A stretch of DNA of 64,000 nucleotides from Henckelia pumila (lineage: Eukaryota > Streptophyta > Magnoliopsida > Lamiales > Gesneriaceae): NCBI RefSeq assembly GCF_033568475.1, contig NC_133123.1, forward strand, positions 137,538,242-137,602,241. The letters are read 5' to 3'. The notes below the pieces were generated by a model. The model did no database searches. It had not been told where the DNA came from and saw only the letters and a program-made list of their open reading frames with translations. Each line of letters opens with the position of its first letter. The stretch's first letter is position 1. Of this stretch, positions 1 to 11,231 are shown piece after piece. The translations under genes were made by a program, and so were the position numbers.

Positions 1-1329
1 GGTCAAAAGCCAAAAAAAGTGCAAATATCCTTCCTTCAATGGATAAATAAATAACCGTAGAAATATACATAATTTAATTCGCATGTATTTAATATTCGTG
101 TGGAATATGAATAAGAAAACGTCACATCCCAAAAATTTGAGGAGGCCGTGGCATACTAATGTTCCAATCATGTTGATACGGAGGAGAGGCTATGAATTTC
201 CGCCCCCACAGCAATCCGTGGATGTCATTCATTTTCAAGATTTGACAAGTCGGCAAAATTTGCATAGTTCTTCCTGCACATCAAAATTATATCAACCAAG
301 ACTTGCGACAAATAATCATCTTCGATCGGTTTTATTCACTATATATTATTTTTTTATACTCGGCGAACTAAAAATTAATTTTGAAAATTATTTCACTATA
401 ATATATATATATATATATCATGTTATTAAATTTTAGTTTATGTTTTTCTTTAATTGAATTTTAGTCATTTGTCTACCATCAGTTGATATGATTCTGACAT
501 GATATTGACATGCGAAATGTTAAGCAAAAATTTGCATCTAAAAAATGCTGAAATTTAGCAATGTAACGAATCAAGTTTGTAAAATATAAACATAAATAAT
601 GGAAAAAAGGCATTCTTTTTCATATCCGACGGCTACCAATTTCATATCTTTTTCATTGGTGTAATTTGAGGCATGTAAAATAGTCATTAATATATATTTG
701 GTATCCCGTAGAATATTCTCGGATCAATCTATTGTCATCTGGAAAATAGAGCTCGTCTCCCATAATCATATGTTTTGGATAAATAAAACACATCAAATTT
801 GTACATAACACGCAAGTAATGCTAGTTTTGATCATCCCGTGATAGAATGTGTCATTAATATGCACGGATCCCACTTGAATTTAACGCAACACAAAGTTTC
901 TCTTTGTATAAATAAGAGTGAGATTTATTAATATCTACATATCCTTTATATAAAGATGACAAAATATCTAGTGATCACGAAACTGAAATACAATGCATAC
1001 ATGCATACACATATATAATTATAAATAAATAAATAAAATAGAAAGAAGAAGATAAAAGATTCCTGGCCAGATACTTGAGTGTCTCCATGATTCACCAAAG
1101 GGCCAAATAAGGTTTAATTTCCACCCCTTCGGCCCCGTCCGCACCCGCCGCGCCCAGTTGGAATTCTGCCCCTTTCCAATTTTGATATACCTAAATTCCA
1201 CATTTACCCTTACTTTCATGTCTGCTTCCAAATTAACCCCGCCCCATGTTTTGAAAATTATACTGGCGATTGGGTTTCCCAGGCGCCACATCTCATGCAC
1301 AACGTACATTCAAATGTGACCCTAACTAG

Positions 1330-1503
<174 letters not shown>

Positions 1504-3142
1504 ATATTGGCATGGACTCGATTCAGATGACCCCCCTTTTTTTTTTAAATCCCAATTATATTTCATGATGATTATGATTAAATACCAAATCCAACCAATA
1601 ATATATATATAATTCAGTATGGGGATCTTGGATTTGTTATAATTGACTGCTTAATCTTTGTCTCTGAAACAGGTACAATATCTGTTACCAGACAATTTTT
1701 TTTGCAATATAAAAATTGACGATGGTCTAATTAAGGATTCAATCGAAATTATATGGATTTTTTAGGGGCACGAAATGTGTTAATTAGTACTAATCAAGTT
1801 TTTTTATTATTATTTGATGTATAAATAAATGGTGTAAAAATATCACGCCCACACAATATATAGAAATTGAAAAGGTTTTATTCTGCCAAAATGTAGATAT
1901 CAGTCAATCAAATCATCGATGTCTATGTATGGTACCAGGATTGAGGGAACATTGCATTTAAGACCTGAAAGTGCATGTTCGAATCCTGGGGAGGGCAAAA
2001 ACTCCCCACCAGAGGAGAGAACGTCTCTCTCCATAGGTTATTTTTCCACTGTCTTCTCATGTTTTGTTTGTTCTTTTTTCACATTATATCCCTTCACATA
2101 TTCATCAAAATTAAATGTTTCCTCGTTTTCTTTAAAAAAAATAATGATAATAATTACGCTCCTCCAAAGTCCAACATTTTTCAAACAATTCTATAGTCGT
2201 ATTCCTAATTTCAAGTTTTTAATACTGTTCGATTCCTAAAATTATGATTACTGTTATGCATTCACTTGTTTTCTCTTCAGATCTAAAATATATGACGTGG
2301 TTTTATGCTAAATCGAGAGAAACACTCGTCTTGCAAAAAAACACTATATCAAAAACATTTAACTGGTATAACATAGAATTAATCACCTTGATAACATATG
2401 CATGTAATTATTATCATATACGAGAAAGTTCCCCATACATTATGCAAGGAACACGCACACGGAGGCAGATATTTCGAAAAGGAAAAAGAGCAAGTAAATC
2501 CCGGCCCATAGGAATATCAAAGCAAAATAAATATTATATAAATCATAGAAAATAATCAAATGCATGCATAAGATAAATTAAAAACTTTTTGTTAAAATAT
2601 ATTGGTTATACATTTTAAATAAAAAAAAAATAATGATTAAAAATCGAATTTTAAAACCACATGCAACGTTGGGCGTATTTCGTTATCATCTACAATAGCA
2701 ATCTGGGGAAGTTTTCATCTAGACCAGATTTCACCACCCGCAGGGGTCACGAAGTTTCTATATAAATAAAATAAAATAAAATAAAATAAAAAGTTACTAC
2801 CTAAAAGTAAAAAATCATAAATTATTATATTTTCGCTCCCAGCAAAAATTTATGGTGTACGCGTGTTAATAGCAGAATGTGATTTCGATTTGTGTAGGCA
2901 GAGAAAGTAGAGTAAGCTTTGTGTGTGACAGAATAATGCCACGAGTTCTCTCTTACATGTACAAACCCGCGGATGTTTATTTATTTATTTATTTATAATA
3001 ATAATATTTTTTTTACGGTAATAATTATTATTACTACTACACACACTTTTATATAGTTTTACTATTAAAGTTATATGATAATTATTACCCAAAAAAAAAG
3101 ACAAAAAATAAAAAAAGTAATAAAATATTTTTTTAAATATCA

Positions 3143-3806
3143 GTATCGTTTGGTACAATAAATAAAAATGAGATGAGACACAATTTTTCATCTCATATTT
3201 GTCTCATTTTTGTTAACTTTAATTTAAATACATCTAATGACCTTTGATGTCAGTGCATACGGTTGGATGAGACTTGATGCGGGTGGAATTCTACAAATAT
3301 AGCATTTTTTTTATAATTGTTTGCAATTGACATGCATGAACATTTAAGACATTATATAATGCTAGTAACTTTGGCATACGCGATGTGTGTACACAAAATA
3401 TAAAAGATGAACGATTTTTTTAATAAACAAATATGATTATATAATTATTTATAATTGTGGCGGAACACATTAAACATTCTTTGACTAAATAAAATAAAAT
3501 AAAGTTTAAATAAATAAATTAAAAAAGTAAATCAAATTTGAATTAATAAAACAAAAGCCACAACAAATTAAGGGTATATTTGGAATATTAAAAAAAGTTT
3601 CACCAAAAGTAGTTATTATTAGGCTCTCTCCCTTTATTAATAGTAGACTCTCTCCCTTTATTAATAGTATAGATAATAAACATAATAATCTTACAAAATT
3701 AAAAACATAAAAAAAAAACATATTATTCATCTTTATATTTTACGTACTCATCAATATTTTATCACATTCATACACATACTTCATTCATCTCATAAAACCA
3801 AACAAT
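3143..3806. mobile_element. candidate MITE with GTTTGGT ends
   Basis: The left end reads 'tatcgtttggt' followed within 30 bases by 'atgagatga'. The reverse complement of the right end reads 'tattgtttggt' followed by 'atgagatga'. Two ends that match in inverted orientation around a non-coding AT-rich core suggest a small non-autonomous DNA transposon. The inverted repeat is short and imperfect, and I could not define a target-site duplication, so this is only a candidate. Confidence 0.35.
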
Positions 3807-4322
3807 ATATGAATTGATACGAAAAAGATAAAAAAAAATTATCGATGATTTGGCTCTGGTTTACTCTTCTGAATCATAATTAATGTGAAAAAAAATCTGT
3901 GCATGCATGGCGAGAATGTTGGTTAACAAGAAGGATGCGAAACCTGTAATTTATAACATGAATTAATTTGTTATTTTTTCGGATTCATATAATATGAATC
4001 CGATCATACGTATAAAATCTACACTTTTTGTTAAAACTGGTTTTTACTCAATGCATCGCATCCGCATTCGAAAATAATTACATATCGTAAAATAACCTTC
4101 TTAAACTAATACCTTTCTTTGCTAAAAAAAAAAAAAAACACTAATACCTGTCTATTTACTAGATAAACCTAATCCACGATTCGAAAATTCATGAGAAGAT
4201 CTTGTAGTGTGATCGTATTTCTCAAACAACTTATTTCTTTTTTTAAAAAAAATGAAAATATAACTTATAGAATCTCAAATCCGAAATCTGTTACATTTTT
4301 TAGCCATATGATAACAATAGAC

Positions 4323-5396
4323 CTAGACATAGTTTGGTACATATGATAGGATAAGTATAAGATATATAATATAAGGATAAATTAAGGCTAAGTAAAATGA
4401 TAGGATACAATAGTGAATGCTTGGTATGATTTTAATAAGAGTGATTAAATTTATATGTTCGATTTTAATGACAAAATTAACCTACCGTAATGTGGAGGAC
4501 AATGAGGCGTGTTTAGAGTTTAAATGTTTTAATATGTGGAGGGTAATCATGTCTTTTTGTAGTATTTTTTTAGTTGTATCAAATTTATCACGCCAAATTA
4601 AAGGGATACATAGTCCTCTTGTCAAATCATTTATCAAAGGTTAATTGACTTATCATGAGCTTTTTAAAAATATACCAAGCATATTGTAACGCCCCACTGT
4701 ATCAAGACGGGTCTTTTCAGCGTGCTTATGTCCTCACTCACACGCACCTTGAAAAACTTCTCAGGGGGTCACCCATCCTATAATTGCCCCAAGTGAAGCA
4801 CGCTGAAAAGACTCGTGCAAGCATAACGAATCTTTTTGTAGTATTTTTTTAGTTGTTCCCTGCCTTTTCAGCCTCGGGAGTCACATGCCCACCAGCTTCC
4901 GCTTGGTTCGTCCCCGAACCATACCGTACTAAAAGAGGTCGGCTTTGATACCATTTGTAACGCCCCACTGTATCAAGACGGGTCTTTTCAGCGTGCTTAT
5001 GTCCTCACTCACACGCACCCTGGAAAACTTCCAGGGGGTCACCCATCCTATAATTGCCCCAAGTCAAGCACACTTAACTTTGGAGTTCTTATGTGATGAG
5101 CTCCCGAAAAGAAGATACACCTTATCGATATGAATAGTACATATGAAATCTTTTAAGCCCTCCTCAAACATGTAGTCCCATACCTACACAGTCTCAGAAT
5201 CCCTCTCATTCCGGCACGGGATCGGTTCATTCATGTCTTCCTCCGCCTAGAAGCCTACCAGGAGCCGCTCATTGTCCGTGCAACCTATTGGCACCGGCGA
5301 TCACTCCCTGCCTCTTCAGCCCCGGGCGTCACACATATGATGTAGGAGGATAATTTATTAATCACTCCCTTATCATGTATACCAAACTATGCCCAG
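4323..5396. mobile_element. MITE (about 415 bp) split by a Cassandra insertion
   Basis: The left end 'ctagacatagtttggta' matches the reverse complement of the right end 'ctgggcatagtttggta' (two mismatches), and the similarity continues as 'acatatgat' versus 'tacatgat'. Removing the Cassandra copy at 4685-5333 and one copy of its duplication leaves about 415 bp between the inverted repeats, with no coding capacity. This is a non-autonomous DNA transposon that was already in place when Cassandra inserted. The superfamily is unclear because no target duplication could be fixed. Confidence 0.7.
4685..5333 (-). mobile_element. Cassandra TRIM retrotransposon, minus strand, one LTR rearranged
   Basis: On the plus strand the order is reversed LTR 4685-4885 (only 201 bp), internal region 4886-4955, reversed LTR 4956-5333 (378 bp). 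LTRs begin TGTGAC and end TTACA on the minus strand. A primer-binding site close to the initiator-Met type (TGGTATCA) directly follows the 5' LTR. The full LTR carries a stretch resembling 5S rRNA (around 5029-5105, reversed), the hallmark of Cassandra. A 5-bp target duplication CATAT flanks the element at 4680-4684 and 5334-5338. The short LTR has lost its centre and contains a piece identical to the host MITE (see findings). There is no protein-coding capacity, as expected for a TRIM. Confidence 0.9.
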
Positions 5397-5453
5397 TGTA
5401 AACATAGCTCTATGATATATCAATTCGATAATTAGTACATACATCTAACTACA

Positions 5454-5458
<5 letters not shown>

Positions 5459-5504
<46 letters not shown>
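5459..5504. repeat. (AT)n microsatellite
   Basis: An uninterrupted TA dinucleotide run of about 45 bases lies some 580 bp upstream of the nitrate reductase start codon. Confidence 0.95.
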
Positions 5505-5508
<4 letters not shown>

Positions 5509-6088
5509 ATTGATTTCAGTATCCTAATGTGCAAGAATTTGTGAACAACCACCGAAACACGCTAATCTAAAAAACGTCATCATGTTTTAGTGGTCGTTTA
5601 TAAAATTCCTTAACCATTTTATACTTATTTCATTTCGTTTTGTTAATAAATTATATATTTGTAATGTTTTTGTTTGACAGCTTATTTGCAATGTTGAATT
5701 TCAAGAAACAATAAAAAATATAAAAAAATGAAAATATAGGTGTAGACGTACGTTCTGTTTTAATTTGCTTTCGAAAATGAAAAATATATAAAATCAAAAT
5801 ATATTTTAAGAAGATAAATGATATTAATATTTGAAATCAGGGTCTCCCATCACTCTTTCTATAAAGCAAGTGGGTCATGCATGTGGGGCCTTTTTAGTTT
5901 TTACCCCAAAGCTTGGGCATTATTTTTATTTTCCAAGAGAAATAGTTCCTATTTTCTCTCTATATAAACGACCACATCCAACTCCAAATCTTTCAATTGA
6001 AAATAAAAATAAAAATAAACCATATAAAAAAGGGTAAAGTTGTGAGAGAAGTAGAACAAATTTCTCTCTCCCTTCTCTGTTCCCCCAC
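5505..6088 (+). promoter_or_regulatory. nitrate reductase promoter and 5' leader, TATA box at 5961
   Basis: A TATATAA box at 5961-5967 lies about 120 bp before the start codon, giving a leader of roughly 90-100 bases that is CT-rich near the ATG. This is the right distance for a plant class II promoter. I looked for nitrate-responsive motifs by eye and could not name any with confidence. Confidence 0.6.
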
Positions 6089-9000
6089 ATGGCGGCCTCC
6101 GTCGAGAACCGGCAATTCACCACACTTGAACCGGGCCTGCCGCGCCCCTTCAAGCCTGTGCCGACGACCCACCGCCGGTCCGACTCCCCGGTTCGTGGAT
6201 TCACCTTTACGCCGCCGCCGGAACCCGTTTTCTCGGGCATGACATTGAGTAACGGCAATTTGGTAGCCGATTATTCCTCCAGCGACGAAGATGACGACGA
6301 AAATGAATGGGGCCTCCATATCAAAAAGGCCAACGTGGAGCTGGAGCCGTCGGTTCTCGACTCACGCGACGAGTTCACCGCCGATAATTGGGTGGAGCGC
6401 AACCCGTCCATGGTCAGGCTCACCGGAAAACACCCCTTCAACGCGGAGGCGCCGCTGCCACGGCTCATGCACCACGGCTTCATCACCCCGGTCCCACTCC
6501 ACTACGTCCGTAACCACGGCGCGGTCCCCAAAGCGACCTGGGAGGAATGGACGGTCGAAGTCACCGGTCTGGTCAAAAAACCGATGCGGCTCACCATGCA
6601 CCAGCTGGAAACCGAGTTCCGCAGCAGGGAACTCCCGGTCACGCTGGTCTGCGCCGGGAACCGACGCAAAGAACAAAACATGGTCAAACAAACCATAGGC
6701 TTCAACTGGGGAGCGGCTGGCGTCTCCACCTCCGTGTGGCGGGGCGTGCCTCTACGCGCCATCCTGAAACGCTGTGGGATTTTCAGCAAGAAAAAAGGCG
6801 CGCTCAACGTCTGTTTCGAAGGGGCGGAGGATTTGCCCGGCGGCGGCGGATCTAAGTACGGAACTAGTTTAAGAAAGGAACTCGCCATGGATCCGGCGAG
6901 GGATATCATATTGGCTTACATGCAGAACGGCGAAAGATTGGCTCCGGATCATGGGTATCCCGTGAGAATGATAATTCCCGGATTTATCGGTGGAAGAATG
7001 GTGAAATGGTTGAAGCGTATCGTTGTTACTCCGAAGGAGTCTGATAATTATTATCATTATAAGGATAACAGAGTTCTTCCTTCTCATGTTGACGCTGAAC
7101 TCGCTAATTCAGAAGGTATTTTTTTTTTTATTTGTGGAATATTATTATTAATAATTTCCCAGGTTTTTATATGAACCATGAAAAATAATTTGGAAAAAAA
7201 AAAAGATAATGGTTTGATATAAGTCAGTTATCAAAAAAACAAACTTTACACGTAATTTTCTGTTATACTGCCCACCAGTATCATCTCGTCGCATTAAATA
7301 TAATACAGCAACTTTGCTTCGACCAAAAATATCGTCACATGATAAATATTTATACGATTGCAAATAAACATAAATATCGCATCATATGATAAATATTTGA
7401 ATTTATGTTTGCAGCTTGGTGGTACAAGCCCGAGTACATAATCAATGATCTGAACATAAACTCTGTGATTACAACACCGTGCCACGAGGAAATCCTACCC
7501 ATCAACTCGTGGACGACTCAGAGGCCTTACACGTTAAGGGGATACGCATATTCCGGTATGAGATGCTTCGTATATTATTATTATTATTATTATTTATTTC
7601 AAAAGTACTATTTTGAATGTAATGTAGGAAACAAAATAAGTTCAATTTATTTACCATTTGTGCTGCAAAAATGTATACGTAGATTATAGATAGCGATGAT
7701 TCAACTAGACTCTGGTTTCTGTTTGTTTTCGCCTGTTACTGCAAAAACCCACTGGCAAAGCCACGAGCATACACATAGTCCAACACTTCGTCATCTATAA
7801 TTGCATGAGACAACTTTATTTTATTAGTGTTATTAATTAATTGTCAATATGTTTGGAATATTTAATACTTTTGTTTGACGAGAAGAAAAAAATAAAAAAA
7901 AAGATTTATTTTCAAAAGAATCAAAACCAGGGTGCGTTGCCAGTAGTTCCCATTGGGTAATAAAAATTTGAAAAAAGACGTGTTTATTTTTTAATGACAA
8001 GAAATCGAACCTAGGTGCGTTGCACATAGTTTCCAAGTGGGTTTTAAAAATGGGACACTTGATATTTGTTTAAATGTGTGGAATCCACTCTTTCGGCACA
8101 AGAATTGATTAAGCAACTGCTACGTAGGGAGTGTACGAGAATATTCATAGATAGTGACCATCAGATTTGACTAGTATTTATATTCACCTTTCCAGCATCT
8201 TAGGGTCATACTTTACAGCTATATGTGACGGAATAAATTGCACATTAAATAAATGGAAACTTTTATTACACTGTCTGGGTTTTCTTCTGTATTATTTGTA
8301 TATCATTACATATATATAAGATGAATTATTAGATCTAGTGATTAAAAAGTCGTTTAATTGGATAAAAAAAAAATGTGTGATTTTCACTATATTTTTTTCT
8401 GTCGAATTTCAAAAGACAGATAATGAAATTTAGGTTGGCATGCATAGATCTTGACTTTTATGAGCCTATATAGAAATTTTTTTTTTTGTCAACATGAAAT
8501 TATTGAAGCCACTTTTTCTTGATGAAGATGTATGTGGGGAATTAATTTGGAATTAAATGAAATAGGTGGTGGGAAGAAAGTGACAAGAGTGGAGGTGACT
8601 ATGGATGGCGGTGAAACATGGCAAGTTTGCGTGTTGGACCACCCTGAGAAGCCTAACAAGTACGGTAAATACTGGTGTTGGTGCTTCTGGTCGCTCGAGG
8701 TCGAGGTGCTCGACCTTCTCGGAGCCAAGGAAATCGCGGTCCGGGCTTGGGACGAGACACTCAACACGCAGCCTGAGAAACTTATTTGGAATGTCATGGT
8801 ATGTATACAGATTATACAGTTAATCTGTATGTAACAACAATATATAGTTCCATCATGCATATGCGTCTAATTATTATATTTTCTTGGTTCAGGGTATGAT
8901 GAACAACTGTTGGTTCCGAATTAAAACCAACATGTGCAAGCCACACAGGGGGGAGATCGGGATCGTTTTCGAGCACCCAACTCAACCGGGTAACCAACCC

Positions 9001-10227
9001 GGCGGATGGATGGCGAAGGAGCGCCACCTCGAAAAATCGTCGAACGAAAATCCATCTTTGAAGAAGAGTGTGTCCTCCCCATTCATGAACACAACCTCCA
9101 CTATGCTATCCATGTCTGAGGTTAAGAAACATAACTCCGCCGATTCGGCCTGGATCATCGTGCATGGCCATGTCTATGACTGCACCCGTTTCCTCAAAGA
9201 TCATCCTGGAGGCACGGACAGCATTCTCATCAATGCTGGAATGGACTGCACGGAAGAATTCGACGCCATACATTCCGATAAAGCGAAGAAGATGCTTGAA
9301 GATTATAGGATAGGGGAGTTGATCAAGACCGGCTATGCCTCGGCTGATTCGTCGCCGAATAACTCGGTCCACGGCCCCAGCAGCGGTGGCATCCTGCCAC
9401 TCACCACGATCAAAGAATTGACGCCGCTGCTTAGAGGTGTGGCTCTTGTGCCACGTGAAAAAATTCCATGCAAACTCGTGGAGAAAACTTCCATCTCCCA
9501 CGACGTGAGACTGTTCCGGTTCGCACTGCCGAACGAAGAGCATGTGCTCGGTTTACCAGTGGGGAAACACATTTTTGTATGTGCCACCGTCGATGAAAAG
9601 CTTTGCATGCGAGCGTACACCCCATCGAGCGGGGTCGAAGCAATCGGATATTTTGAGCTCGTCGTCAAGATTTACTTCAAAGGGATGCATCCAAAATTCC
9701 CCAACGGCGGGTTAATGTCGCAGCATCTGGATTCCCTGACTTTGGGTTCATTCATCGACGTGAAAGGGCCTTTAGGGCACATCGAATACCTCGGAAAAGG
9801 GGTTTTCACGGCGCATGGCAAGCAAAAGTCCACTAAGAAACTCGCGATGATCGCGGGTGGAACTGGAATCACCCCTATCTATCAAGTCATGCAGGCGATT
9901 CTGAAGGATGCTGAGGATGAAACAGAGATGTACGTGGTGTACGCGAATCGAACGGAGGATGACATCTTGCTGAGAGACGAGCTGGATGAGTGGGCGGAGA
10001 AATATCCAAACAGGGTTAAAGTGTGGTACGTAGTGCAGGAGAGCGTGCAGGAAGGGTGGAAATATAGTTTGGGATTTGTAACAGAGAGCATATTGAGAGA
10101 ACATATTCCGGGGCCGGAAAACACTCTGGCGTTGGCCTGCGGGCCGCCTCCGATGCTGCAGTTTGCGGTGAATCCCAACTTGGAGAAGATGGGGTATGAT
10201 ATCAAGGAGAATTTGTTGGTGTTTTAA
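6089..10227 (+). CDS. NIA: nitrate reductase [NADH], four exons
   Basis: Cytosolic enzyme that reduces nitrate to nitrite with NADH, the first step of nitrate assimilation. Exons: 6089-7115, 7415-7555, 8566-8798, 8893-10227; all introns are GT..AG and the frame is open throughout, giving 911 residues, a normal length. Domain order: acidic N-terminus (about 63-72); molybdopterin domain with LVCAGNRR, whose Cys188 is the predicted molybdenum ligand; Mo-cofactor dimerisation domain; hinge 1 (about 510-540); cytochrome b5 domain with haem histidines 571 and 594; FAD motif RAYTPSS (707-713); NADH-binding AGGTGIT (788-794) and CGPPPM (883-888); the usual ending LLVF. The first ATG follows the TATA box and leader. 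Exons are clearly richer in GC than the introns. The regulatory serine site in hinge 1 is KSVSSP (Ser528), with Lys where plant enzymes usually have Arg at -3. Confidence 0.97.
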
Positions 10228-10248
10228 TTAGAAGAGATTGGAAACTAT

Positions 10249-10254
10249 AATAAA
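10249..10254 (+). terminator. polyadenylation signal AATAAA of the nitrate reductase gene
   Basis: A canonical AATAAA lies 22 bases after the TAA stop codon, in an AT-rich 3' flank. Confidence 0.6.
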
Positions 10255-11055
10255 CGGACTTTGTAAATAACCAAGCTTGTGTTTTCTTGAAAATGCATGT
10301 GATGCTAGTTGTTAATATTATTCTTTGGACAAGAATTACGATAGATATTTTTAGTTTTTTTTTTTTTATCATCTTTGGATGATCAAATTGGTACGGTGTA
10401 AACGTAATAATAGTGATGCAATTGTACCAATTTTTCTTTTTATTTCCTTGGTCGCAATCAAAGATATTTCTCTTTGAGATATATATTGGAGTTCAGTCCT
10501 TTTCTCAATCACACTTACGATTCAAATCTTAATAAAATGCGCGACTTAATTGATTGGTAACTATAAAATATACATGCAGTTTTTTGAAAAAAGATTATAA
10601 ATAAACATATGCAAACATTACCATAAATTATATCACCGAGTTAAAGGATTGATAATAATAAATTAATACAAGTTGATGTTAAAGAGAACCGAATTGCATC
10701 CATGTCTTATTGCATGTGACACACACACATACATAGCACCCAATTGATATTTCCCCCACGAAAATATTAATATTTTGTAATTTTTGCTATAACAATAAAA
10801 TTTCTAAAAGTAAACTTATTTAACAAATATACATGCAATATAAATATTCTGTCACGTTAGATTATATTACTGTTAATCCTTTGTTCTCATATTGCATATA
10901 TACCTTTGATGATTTCAAAATGTTAAATATGAAATTGAGCAAGAATAATTTTTTTTTAGAATTAAGTACTTGAGCAAGATTCATATACATATACATATAT
11001 ATATACATATATATACATATATATATATATAAAATAATGATCCACTGTACACCAG

Positions 11056-11157
11056 TGTGCATAGATTTTGTGTGTACCGCGTGATATTCACGCGAACATC
11101 TGAATCTTAGATATTCACGCGAACATCATGGGGTGCACACAAAATTTCTGCACAGGG
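11056..11157. repeat. short palindromic element beside an AT microsatellite
   Basis: The left part 'gtgcatagattttgtgtgta' pairs with the reversed right part 'gtgcagaaattttgtgtgca', giving inverted arms of about 22 bp. Inside, the unit 'atattcacgcgaacatc' occurs twice. It could be a very small MITE or hairpin element. The adjacent TA run (11168-11226) prevents a clear target duplication call. Confidence 0.5.
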
Positions 11158-11164
11158 GAACAAG

Positions 11165-11167
<3 letters not shown>

Positions 11168-11226
<59 letters not shown>
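11168..11226. repeat. (AT)n microsatellite
   Basis: A nearly perfect TA run of about 58 bases. Confidence 0.95.

Positions 11227-11231
<5 letters not shown>

Noticed and set aside
6271-6909. Frames on both strands overlapping nitrate reductase exon 1
   Set aside because: Shadows of a GC-rich coding exon. The family match is only in the frame starting at 6089.
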